This document shows, one piece after another, positions 1-4,672 of a stretch of DNA of 12,382 bases. Where the stretch lies: assembly GCA_019417795.1 (NCBI GenBank), contig DXUR01000050.1, forward strand, positions 1-12,382. The letters are read 5' to 3'. The position numbers and the translations under genes are program-made. The notes under the pieces were generated by a model. It saw only the letters and a program-made list of their open reading frames with translations. It did not search any database and was not told where the DNA came from. Each line of letters opens with the position of its first letter. Position 1 is the stretch's first letter. Source of the DNA: Clostridiales bacterium. Its GTDB lineage: Bacteria > Bacillota_A > Clostridia > Oscillospirales > Oscillospiraceae.

Positions 1-142
1 AACCTTCTTTCATCTTGGTTCATTCTCATATCACCCTATATCATTCTACATTTCGTGTTAGATTATGGGAATGTAATGAAGTTTTACATTAGGTTGTATT
101 TTATTTCTCGTTTCTTCCCAAATGTTGATTGTGGCGATCCAC

Positions 143-171
143 TTGACAAAACTGCTCTTTCTGACTATACT
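143..171 (+). promoter_or_regulatory. Sigma-A type promoter of the GntR-ABC operon
   Basis: A consensus TTGACA at 143-148 and TATACT at 166-171 are separated by exactly 17 bases. The expected start site lies around 178, about 30 bases before the GntR start codon at 207. The match is nearly perfect, so the promoter should be strong unless repressed. Confidence 0.85.
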
Positions 172-194
172 GTATATGTATAAAGAAATACAGT
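167..194 (+). promoter_or_regulatory. Candidate operator for the GntR/YtrA repressor
   Basis: ACTGTAT at 169-175 and ATACAGT at 188-194 form a perfect 7-base inverted repeat with 12 bases between the arms. ATAC-T-GTAT at 167-175 is a second, shorter dyad covering the -10 box. Both overlap the -10 and start-site region, where YtrA-type repressors usually act, so negative autoregulation is the natural reading. The assignment to this regulator is inferred from position only. Confidence 0.55.
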
Positions 195-206
195 TAGGGG
201 GATTGT

Positions 207-587
207 ATGCACATAGTAATATCAAACACATCAGATTTGCCGATTTATGTGCAGATAAAGGAGCAAGTCAAAGAACAAATTTTGTCGGGTGAGCTTGAGG
301 AAGATGAAATGCTACCATCACTTCGACAGTTGGCAAAGGATTTGAAAATCAGTGTATTGACTACTACACGAGCCTACAACGAGTTAGAGGAAGAAGGTTT
401 TATTACAAGTCGTCAAGGTAAAGGATTCTTTGTAATGTCGAGTAGTTCAAATCTCATTCGAGAACAGCTAATACAAGAGGTAGAAAAAAATCTTAACAGT
501 GCAATATTGGCGGCTGAACGAGCTTCTATGACCGATGAAGAACTTATTAAGCTCCTACGGCTTTTATTGGAGGTAAACCATGAGTGA
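207..587 (+). CDS. GntR family transcriptional regulator, YtrA subfamily
   Basis: This 126-residue DNA-binding repressor has a winged helix-turn-helix at about residues 12-76 (PIYVQIKEQV at the start, LPSLRQLAKDL and TTTRAYNELEEEGFI in the recognition part, then a QGKGFFV wing). Only about 50 residues follow, predicted helical, for dimerisation. That short C-terminus without a large effector domain is the mark of the YtrA subfamily, which usually controls adjacent ABC transporter genes and responds to envelope-acting compounds. The start is fixed by AGGGGG at 196-201. The stop overlaps the ABC ATPase start by 8 bases, indicating translational coupling. A dyad overlaps its promoter, so autorepression is likely. 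The inducer cannot be read from sequence. Confidence 0.9.
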   Translation: MHIVISNTSDLPIYVQIKEQVKEQILSGELEEDEMLPSLRQLAKDLKISVLTTTRAYNELEEEGFITSRQGKGFFVMSSSSNLIREQLIQEVEKNLNSAILAAERASMTDEELIKLLRLLLEVNHE

Positions 588-1440
588 ACAATGTTTAGAA
601 TTAAAAAATGTATGCAAAAGTTTTCGTGATTTTACGCTGAATAATATTAGCTTCACATTGCCACAAGGGTATATTATGGGGCTTGTCGGCCCGAATGGAG
701 CAGGAAAAACGACAACAATTCAGCTTATTCTCAATATGCTTGAAAAAGATGCTGGCAAGATTTTGGCCTTTGGTAAAGATAATGTGGTTAGTGAAAAAGA
801 GATAAAGCAGGATATTGGTATTGTTTTTGATAGCATATTTTATGTGGATAGCTGGACAGTAAAAGATACAGAAAAAGCAGTATCTATTTTTTACGATAAC
901 TGGCGACATGATATTTTTAACGATATGGTTAAACGCTTTGACTTACCGCTAAATAAAAAGGTTGGCGAGTTATCACGCGGTATGCAAATGAAGCTAATGC
1001 TTGCGTGTGCGTTTTCGCATGATGCCAAGCTGCTAATACTCGATGAGCCTACAAGTGGACTTGATCCTCTTACTCGAGATGAGTTTTTGGAAATTCTGCA
1101 AGATTATATCAGAGATGGTCAAAGAAGTGTGCTGTTCTCAACACATATTACCACCGATTTGGAGCGCGTAGCTGACTATATCACCCTCATCAATCGAGGC
1201 AATATGATTTTTACAGGTAGTATGGAAGATTTGTTAAGCAGTTACCGCCTCATTAAAGGGAAACCTTGCGATCTTACAGCCGATCTCGAAAAAAATATTT
1301 TGGGATTACGCAAAACAGCTATGGGGTTTGAAGGTCTTATAACTGCAAATGCGGCAGTCCAATACAAACATTGCGTTCTTGATACCGCAACTATTGATGA
1401 CATTATTATCTGCATTGGCAAGGGAGGTACAAAGGCATGA
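580..1440 (+). CDS. ABC transporter ATP-binding protein
   Basis: This 286-residue cytoplasmic ATPase has Walker A GPNGAGKT at residues 37-44, signature LSRGMQ at 131-136, Walker B KLLILDE at 150-156 with the catalytic Glu156, D-loop SGLD at 159-162 and the switch histidine His189 in STH. The usual Q-loop position reads VFDS (Asp84 instead of Gln), as seen in some YtrB/BcrA-like exporters. About 90 further residues after the nucleotide-binding domain form a C-terminal extension. Translation starts from GGAGG at 569-573, overlapping the repressor stop. The next gene starts inside its stop codon. It probably drives export or detoxification with the adjacent membrane protein. Substrate unknown. 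Confidence 0.92.
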   Translation: MSEQCLELKNVCKSFRDFTLNNISFTLPQGYIMGLVGPNGAGKTTTIQLILNMLEKDAGKILAFGKDNVVSEKEIKQDIGIVFDSIFYVDSWTVKDTEKAVSIFYDNWRHDIFNDMVKRFDLPLNKKVGELSRGMQMKLMLACAFSHDAKLLILDEPTSGLDPLTRDEFLEILQDYIRDGQRSVLFSTHITTDLERVADYITLINRGNMIFTGSMEDLLSSYRLIKGKPCDLTADLEKNILGLRKTAMGFEGLITANAAVQYKHCVLDTATIDDIIICIGKGGTKA

Positions 1441-2081
1441 CAGGGGTTGCGAGAATTACAAAACTGGATTTTTTTATAATGAAATCACAAGGAATTTCAT
1501 ATTTGTCATTGGTTGCAGTAATTTTGTTGTTCGGACTTATGGGTTCCTCCATAACTGTGTTATGCATTACAGGCGCATGGTTTATCGCATTGATGGCTAC
1601 TAACATTTTTGCCATACAGGAAAAAAATCATCTTGACCGTTTATATGGTTCTGTTTGCGTGAGCTTGAACGAGGTCGTTCTTGGACGATACACCTTTGTG
1701 TTTCTGAATTACTTCACCAGCATGGTTGTAATTATTATCCTATATCTCGGCTTTGTGCTGTGTCGAAAAGCTACATTCGATGTGCCTGATATAATACTTG
1801 GATTGGGGTTATCATTTTTAGTTTTCTCTACAATAACAGGAATACAAATGCCGTTATTTTTCAAAATGGGGTACACCAAAGCAAAGTTATGGTCTGTCAT
1901 TCCTTTTGCAGTTGTAATGTTATTGGTGGTATTACCCTCTTTTGTATCTGCATTATCTGGTATCCTTGACTTTGCACAATCGCATAAGGAACTTTTTGCA
2001 TTTGCCTGTATATTAACAAGTTGTATTATTCAATTTGTTTCATATCACATTGCTGTTATTTTCTATCGTAAACAAAGATAG
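1437..2081 (+). CDS. ABC-2 type membrane protein
   Basis: This 214-residue integral membrane protein has about six hydrophobic segments (roughly residues 21-38, 40-56, 86-106, 115-135, 152-175, 187-208). Between the second and third lies a charged cytoplasmic stretch, FAIQEKNHLDRLYGS followed by NEVVLGRY. That resembles the ABC2_membrane_5 family, whose members read as a sequence near LP(V/I)-x-R followed by IVxGRY. It overlaps the ATPase gene by ATGA and has GGAGG at 1423-1427. With the ATPase it should form a transporter, probably as a homodimer because no second permease gene is present. Family assignment is from the hydrophobic pattern and this loop. Confidence 0.82.
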   Translation: MTGVARITKLDFFIMKSQGISYLSLVAVILLFGLMGSSITVLCITGAWFIALMATNIFAIQEKNHLDRLYGSVCVSLNEVVLGRYTFVFLNYFTSMVVIIILYLGFVLCRKATFDVPDIILGLGLSFLVFSTITGIQMPLFFKMGYTKAKLWSVIPFAVVMLLVVLPSFVSALSGILDFAQSHKELFAFACILTSCIIQFVSYHIAVIFYRKQR

Positions 2082-2116
2082 AAGATTGCAATACCAACTG
2101 GAAAGGAGGTCAATCT

Positions 2117-2374
2117 ATGTTTATACCGAAGTGTAAAAAATGCGGCGGCAAAGTGATTTCCGCATACACCAATATTGAGATTGAAACTAATGGTGTTCTG
2201 AAAACTGTAACAAATACTCCCGCGAAAAAATGTTCTAAATGCGGACATATTATTGTAGACGACATTACAATGGAAAAAGCAAAACAGTATGCCAATGATT
2301 ATCCTGCAAATACAATCGACTATGCAATGTGCGAAGCCGAAGAAGTTGTAGTAATTCAGACCCTCTTATTGTAA
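2117..2374 (+). CDS. YgiT-type zinc finger protein
   Basis: This 85-residue protein has two CxxC pairs, Cys6/Cys9 (CKKCGG) and Cys39/Cys42 (CSKCGH), separated by a beta-rich stretch, then a helix with KAKQYANDY. The spacing, the NTPAKKCSKCG motif and the following acidic pair match the zinc-binding N-terminal domain of YgiT/MqsA-like proteins. The C-terminal DNA-binding helix-turn-helix of true MqsA is absent and no toxin gene adjoins it. It has a strong ribosome site, AAAGGAGGT at 2102-2110, 35 bases after the permease, so it is probably the fourth gene of the operon. Its function here is unknown. Confidence 0.7.
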   Translation: MFIPKCKKCGGKVISAYTNIEIETNGVLKTVTNTPAKKCSKCGHIIVDDITMEKAKQYANDYPANTIDYAMCEAEEVVVIQTLLL

Positions 2375-2403
2375 GTAATAGGATAAGGGGGCTGTAATAG
2401 AAA

Positions 2404-2592
2404 ATGGATAAAGAAAACTGGATATTATGTCCCGTTTGTGGAAATAAAACAAGATTAAAGATACGGAAAGATACGGAACTCAAAAACTTCCCGCTATTCT
2501 GTCCGAAATGTAGGCAAGAAACCTTGATCCATGTAAAACAATTCAATATAACCGTTATCAAAGAGCCAGACGCACAGACGCAGAGCCAATAA
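2404..2592 (+). CDS. Cysteine-rich KTR domain protein, Tn916 Orf6-like
   Basis: This 62-residue protein has a zinc-ribbon arrangement, Cys9/Cys12 (CPVCGNKTR, giving the KTR name) and Cys33/Cys36 (CPKC), then a short beta segment and a tail ending KEPDAQTQSQ. It closely matches what I recall of the small protein encoded after tet(M) in Tn916-family elements. The role is unknown. AAGGGGG at 2385-2391 lies 12 bases before the ATG, a rather long spacing, so initiation may be modest. Its TAA stop lies inside the stem of the following terminator. In Tn916 this gene follows the resistance gene, and here it follows the ABC cassette, suggesting that the cassette replaced a resistance gene in an ancestral element. 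Confidence 0.88.
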   Translation: MDKENWILCPVCGNKTRLKIRKDTELKNFPLFCPKCRQETLIHVKQFNITVIKEPDAQTQSQ

Positions 2593-2634
2593 CACACAAG
2601 GTCTGATCCCCTTGTGGTTATCGGCTCCTTTTTT
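2583..2634 (+). terminator. Rho-independent terminator closing the ABC cassette
   Basis: A long imperfect stem joins GAGCC-A-ATAAC-AC-ACAAGG (2583-2601) to CCTTGT-G-GTTAT-C-GGCTC (2610-2627), with an 8-base loop, followed by CTTTTTT at 2628-2634. The stop codon of the KTR gene is part of the 5' arm. Read-through from the cassette into module 1 should be limited. Confidence 0.88.
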
Positions 2635-2654
2635 ATCTCAATAAGCGACAACAG

Positions 2655-2768
2655 CCTGCCCCGCCCAACGGGGAAAGAAAAAAACCGTTGCCGGGCAGGT
2701 TACTTTCGTGCGCTCACTTTACAAATCCCAGCGGCGGTTTTGAGAAATCAAGGCCGCCGCTTTCCTTT
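2655..2768 (+). promoter_or_regulatory. Two leader RNA hairpins, module 1
   Basis: Hairpin 1 pairs CCTGCCC (2655-2661) with GGGCAGG (2693-2699) and, inside it, CAACGG (2666-2671) with CCGTTG (2685-2690) around an A-rich loop. Hairpin 2 is a continuous 14-pair stem, 2730-2743 with 2748-2761, containing two G-U pairs and capped by GAAA, a GNRA tetraloop. It is followed by a pyrimidine tract, TTTCCTTT, so it could also act as a weak intrinsic terminator. Both hairpins recur in copy 2 at 6078-6117 and 6149-6177. I see no convincing promoter just upstream. Confidence 0.72.
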
Positions 2769-2783
2769 GCCCGGCGCAGGATC

Positions 2784-2806
2784 GGCGGCCCACGGAGGGA
2801 GCCGCC
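2784..2806 (+). promoter_or_regulatory. Hairpin displaying the ribosome site of the leader ORF, module 1
   Basis: GGCGGC (2784-2789) pairs perfectly with GCCGCC (2801-2806), which ends exactly one base before the ATG. The 11-base loop contains GGAGGG (2794-2799), an excellent Shine-Dalgarno site at 8 bases from the start. The sequence is unchanged in copy 2 (6200-6222). The arrangement suggests control of ribosome loading on the small ORF. Confidence 0.7.
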
Positions 2807-2905
2807 ATGCTGATATGTCCTGTTTTTCAAAAGCATAGCTTATTAAAAAAAGCCTGTACCCAACAGGGGTCAGCTCCGGCCAGCAGTATGAACTATACTA
2901 TGTAA
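2807..2905 (+). CDS. Leader small ORF, 32 residues, module 1
   Basis: A 33-codon frame opens with MLICPVFQKHSLLKK and ends SMNYTM before TAA. It has GGAGGG 8 bases upstream and lies between a ribosome-site hairpin and an intrinsic terminator in front of a sigma-factor gene, the classical layout of a regulatory leader peptide. Copy 2 retains the frame, start, stop and length. Five of 99 bases differ between copies, four of them changing an amino acid (L13S, T18I, S22A, S26N), so the first 12 codons and the RNA may matter more than the later peptide. There is no signal sequence or other domain. Expression is inferred, not shown. Confidence 0.6.
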   Translation: MLICPVFQKHSLLKKACTQQGSAPASSMNYTM

Positions 2906-2927
2906 GAAAACATCATAACACTTTCAT

Positions 2928-2966
2928 ATTCGCCCGGTGGGTCTACGACCTGCCGGGCGAATTTTG
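2928..2966 (+). terminator. Attenuator-type terminator before the sigma gene, module 1
   Basis: ATTCGCCCGG (2928-2937) and CCGGGCGAAT (2953-2962) form a perfect 10-pair stem. Inside it GGTC and GACC pair around a TAC loop, and a TTTTG tract follows. It lies 22 bases after the leader ORF stop and about 110 bases before the sigma gene. The same structure exists at 6345-6382, where the only loop change is TAC to TAT. Its position between leader ORF and gene implies conditional termination. The CCGGGC of hairpin 1 (2691-2696) could pair with its 5' arm as an antiterminator. Confidence 0.85.
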
Positions 2967-3077
2967 TCGATTCCTGCGGTTTTTCGGTGCGGGCCGAAGC
3001 TGCCGCAGCAACATAGACACAGGGGGCGACGCAACCGGCCCCGGCTTCTCATTCTCCCGCAGATCGGGGGTGAGAAG

Positions 3078-3509
3078 ATGAAGTACACTCCTGATGGTTA
3101 TGGAGAACGCTGCCGGTTTGACGCTTTCTGCAAAACTGTTCTCCGCAACGAGGCCAGAACCCACCTGCGGGATTTGGGCCGCCAGCGGAACCGGGAAACC
3201 GAGTTCAGCGCCTTGCCGCAGCAAGAAATGGACAAGCTCTGCACAGTGGACGAATACCCAAGCGACAGCATCCTATTCACAGCCTATGGCTATACCTTAC
3301 ATATCCGGGACGAGCTGGTGGCCGACGCCTTTGCAAGTCTGCCGGAACAGGAACAAGGCATTTTGATCCTGCATTGTGTGTTGGAGCTGGCAGACGGTGA
3401 AATCGGCAGCCTTGTGGGAATGTCCCGCAGCGCCGTCCAGCGGCACCGTACCAAGGCCTTGAACGAATTACGGAAACGATTGGAGGACGAAAGGAGGAAC
3501 CCGAAATGA
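3078..3509 (+). CDS. Sigma-70 family protein, Tn916 Orf7-like, copy 1
   Basis: This 143-residue protein has a poorly conserved N-terminal half and a sigma region 4 at about residues 80-136: DAFASLPEQEQGILILHCVL, then a helix-turn-helix at 104-124 containing ADGEIGSLVGMSRSAVQRHR, which would contact a -35 element. Size and architecture match Orf7 of Tn916, which promotes transcription of element genes including xis and int. The ATG at 3078 is preferred over an in-frame ATG at 2937 because GGGGGTGA (3066-3073) precedes it and copy 2 aligns from there; the upstream start lies inside the terminator. The stop overlaps the HTH gene by ATGA. Region 2 motifs are not evident, so stand-alone sigma activity is uncertain. 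Confidence 0.88.
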   Translation: MKYTPDGYGERCRFDAFCKTVLRNEARTHLRDLGRQRNRETEFSALPQQEMDKLCTVDEYPSDSILFTAYGYTLHIRDELVADAFASLPEQEQGILILHCVLELADGEIGSLVGMSRSAVQRHRTKALNELRKRLEDERRNPK

Positions 3510-3742
3510 AGCAGCCGACTTTCCGTGGCCGGGAACTGTTGCCCCTGTCTGTGATCGAGGCGGCCCGCGCCGGTGATCCTCTGGCCGTGGAGCGCGTCTT
3601 GCGGTACTATGAGGGCTACATGGACAAGCTCTGTACCCGGACGCTCTATGATCTGGACGGTACGCCCCATGTGCAGGTGGACGAGTACATGAAGCGCCGA
3701 TTGCAAAACAGACTGATCCGGGCCATCCTGAACAGCCCATAA
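3506..3742 (+). CDS. Helix-turn-helix protein, Tn916 Orf8-like, copy 1
   Basis: This 78-residue protein starts MKQPTFRGRELLPLSV and has a helical core (AARAGDPLAVERVLRYYEGYM), then LCTRTLYD and the conserved VDEYMKRRLQNRLIRAIL near the end. The pattern matches the HTH_16 family to which Tn916 Orf8 belongs, partner of Orf7 in switching on element mobility genes. AGGAGG at 3492-3497 and the 4-base overlap with the sigma gene indicate coupled translation. Its TAA stop is embedded in the following terminator stem. Confidence 0.85.
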   Translation: MKQPTFRGRELLPLSVIEAARAGDPLAVERVLRYYEGYMDKLCTRTLYDLDGTPHVQVDEYMKRRLQNRLIRAILNSP

Positions 3743-3802
3743 GAAAGCGCCGGACGCGGCGGCCTGCTGGCCCTGCGCCCGGCGCTTTCCTATGGGTTTA
3801 TT
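3736..3802 (+). terminator. Strong rho-independent terminator after module 1
   Basis: CCCATA-A-GAAAGCGCCGG (3736-3753) pairs with CCGGCGCTTTC-C-TATGGG (3779-3796), 17 pairs in all with one A/C mismatch between the two blocks. The apical part holds a further GGCC/GGCC pairing, and TTTATT follows. The HTH stop codon is in the 5' arm. Confidence 0.9.
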
Positions 3803-3914
3803 CTACGCATTTCAAAGCCCGTTTCAGCGGGGATTGGAGCAATCCTATTACGGCCCCGTCAATCGCTTGCCGGAAGCCCGCTGCGGCGGCCTATTCAGCG
3901 GCTTAACTGCGTAG
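3803..3914. other. Structured intergenic segment between module 1 and padR
   Basis: CTACGCA (3803-3809) and TGCGTAG (3908-3914) form a perfect 7-base inverted repeat enclosing about 98 bases with smaller hairpins, for example GGATTG-GAG-CAATCC (3831-3845) and CCCG/CGGG (3818-3831). No ORF is evident. It could be a cassette boundary, a remnant of an attachment site or a terminator region for padR. I do not recognise it. Confidence 0.35.
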
Positions 3915-3937
3915 CTTGCAGAATGGTTTTTAGTAGT

Positions 3938-4459
3938 TCAAACAATATTCAAAGAAGAAACCCATGTTTGAATTGCTTCCGCAAGTACATACTGCTGACA
4001 CAAGACGGCCATACCTGTTGCTGGAATACTGGGTTCGTTTTCTTTTTCCCGTATATTATCTTCCAGATAAGATTTCAGAATACTAACATTTTCCTCAATC
4101 TCTGCTATGCACGATTTTTGTTTTTCAGGCGGTAAGGATTCCAAATTCACAATAACAGCGTTGAAATCCAGAAAAATGTTGATAGGCTTTGCAGCAATCT
4201 CAAACATCAGCCGTTCAAATTCTGCTTCTCCGGCTTCCGTCAGGGAGTAAATTGCTTTTTCTGGCATTTTTCCTTCCTTTACAATTTCGCCTTGGATTAG
4301 CCCTTTTTCTTCCAACTGAATAGCTTTTTTATAAATGGATGGGGTGCTGATTTTTACCCATTTTGATATGTTTCTATATTCAACCAACTTTTGAATATCG
4401 TAGGCACTCATTGGCTCCTTTTTTAATATTCCCAATACGATTAAATCTATGGTAGCCAT
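3938..4459 (-). CDS. PadR family transcriptional regulator
   Basis: This 173-residue repressor has an N-terminal PadR winged helix (residues 1-75: IDLIVLGILKKEPMSAYDI, then TPSIYKKAIQLEEKGLI, then the AIYSLTEAG wing) and a C-terminal helical half for dimerisation, residues about 80-170. The start at 4459 (MATIDL) matches the family N-terminus; the longer frame from 4507 would add 16 residues running through the leader. It is divergent from the MATE pump gene, and three palindromic sites lie between them, one over its own -10 and one between the pump's -35 and -10 boxes. Autoregulation and repression of the pump follow. Ligands of such PadR proteins are typically drugs or aromatic compounds; this one is unknown. 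Confidence 0.9.
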   Translation of the reverse strand: MATIDLIVLGILKKEPMSAYDIQKLVEYRNISKWVKISTPSIYKKAIQLEEKGLIQGEIVKEGKMPEKAIYSLTEAGEAEFERLMFEIAAKPINIFLDFNAVIVNLESLPPEKQKSCIAEIEENVSILKSYLEDNIREKENEPSIPATGMAVLCQQYVLAEAIQTWVSSLNIV

Positions 4460-4511
4460 GTGGATCACGACCTTTCGCTTGTTTTCTGCATAAAAGAATA
4501 CTGTCAAATTA

Positions 4512-4526
4512 ACTATAAATTATAGT
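4512..4526 (+). promoter_or_regulatory. PadR operator 1, over the padR -10 box
   Basis: ACTATAA-A-TTATAGT is a perfect 15-base palindrome around a central base. It overlaps the inferred minus-strand padR promoter: TTTACA read on the minus strand at 4550-4545, a 17-base spacer and TACTAT at 4527-4522. Confidence 0.75.
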
Positions 4527-4570
4527 AGTAGATTTTATTCTTTTTGTAAAGAAAAATCCCGCCACTTCCC

Positions 4571-4599
4571 TTGACATATACTATAAATTATAGTAGTAT
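4571..4599 (+). promoter_or_regulatory. MATE gene promoter with PadR operator 2 in the spacer
   Basis: TTGACA at 4571-4576 and TAGTAT at 4594-4599 are 17 bases apart. The spacer and the first -10 base hold ACTATAA-A-TTATAGT (4580-4594), identical to operator 1. Bound repressor would block polymerase directly. Confidence 0.8.
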
Positions 4600-4616
4600 G
4601 ATTTATGCGGCAGTAT

Positions 4617-4631
4617 GCTATAATTTATACT
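4617..4631 (+). promoter_or_regulatory. PadR operator 3, in the transcribed leader of the MATE gene
   Basis: GCTATAATTTATACT matches the reverse complement of operators 1 and 2 at 13 of 15 positions. It lies about 20-30 bases after the expected start of transcription, where it could act as a roadblock or cooperate with site 2. Confidence 0.65.
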
Positions 4632-4672
4632 ACTGTAAATTACACTCGCAGGGAGCGAAAGGAGTATTAACA

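Larger units (their letters stand above)
2655..3742 (+). repeat. Regulatory module, copy 1 (leader RNA, sigma gene, HTH gene)
   Basis: This module has a second copy at 6078-7202. The leader parts (2655-2983 and 6078-6398) are close to 90% identical by eye and include a perfect 72-base match (2772-2843 with 6188-6259). The 95 to 130 bases just before each sigma gene are unrelated. The sigma and HTH proteins are about 73% and 66% identical by hand alignment. The PadR-MATE cassette lies between the copies. Confidence 0.88.

Noticed and set aside
1..60. Left attachment site of the element near the window start, from partial likeness of ATTCTCATATCA to ATTCTCTCACATA at 9753
   Set aside because: The match is short and gapped in low-complexity sequence, and no chromosomal gene is visible to its left.
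70..90. AATGTAA/TTACATT hairpin before the GntR promoter
   Set aside because: It is AT-only with a 7-base loop and no U tract directly after it, so it is not good enough to call as terminator of an upstream gene.
2614..2838. 74-codon ORF across the module 1 leader
   Set aside because: It begins in the terminator, runs through hairpins 1 and 2 in another frame than the leader ORF, and is not conserved as a frame in copy 2.
2845..2870. Phase-correct A-AAA-AAA slippery heptamer in the leader ORF followed by CCTGT/ACAGG hairpin, in both copies
   Set aside because: The hairpin starts only two bases after the heptamer, shorter than the usual 5-9 base spacer. The -1 frame ends within about a dozen codons, at a TGA over SMNYTM. 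Runs of Lys codons give this by chance.
2894..2899. TATACT in the leader ORF end as a -10 box for the sigma gene
   Set aside because: No acceptable -35 at 16-18 bases, and any transcript from here would still meet the terminator at 2928-2966.
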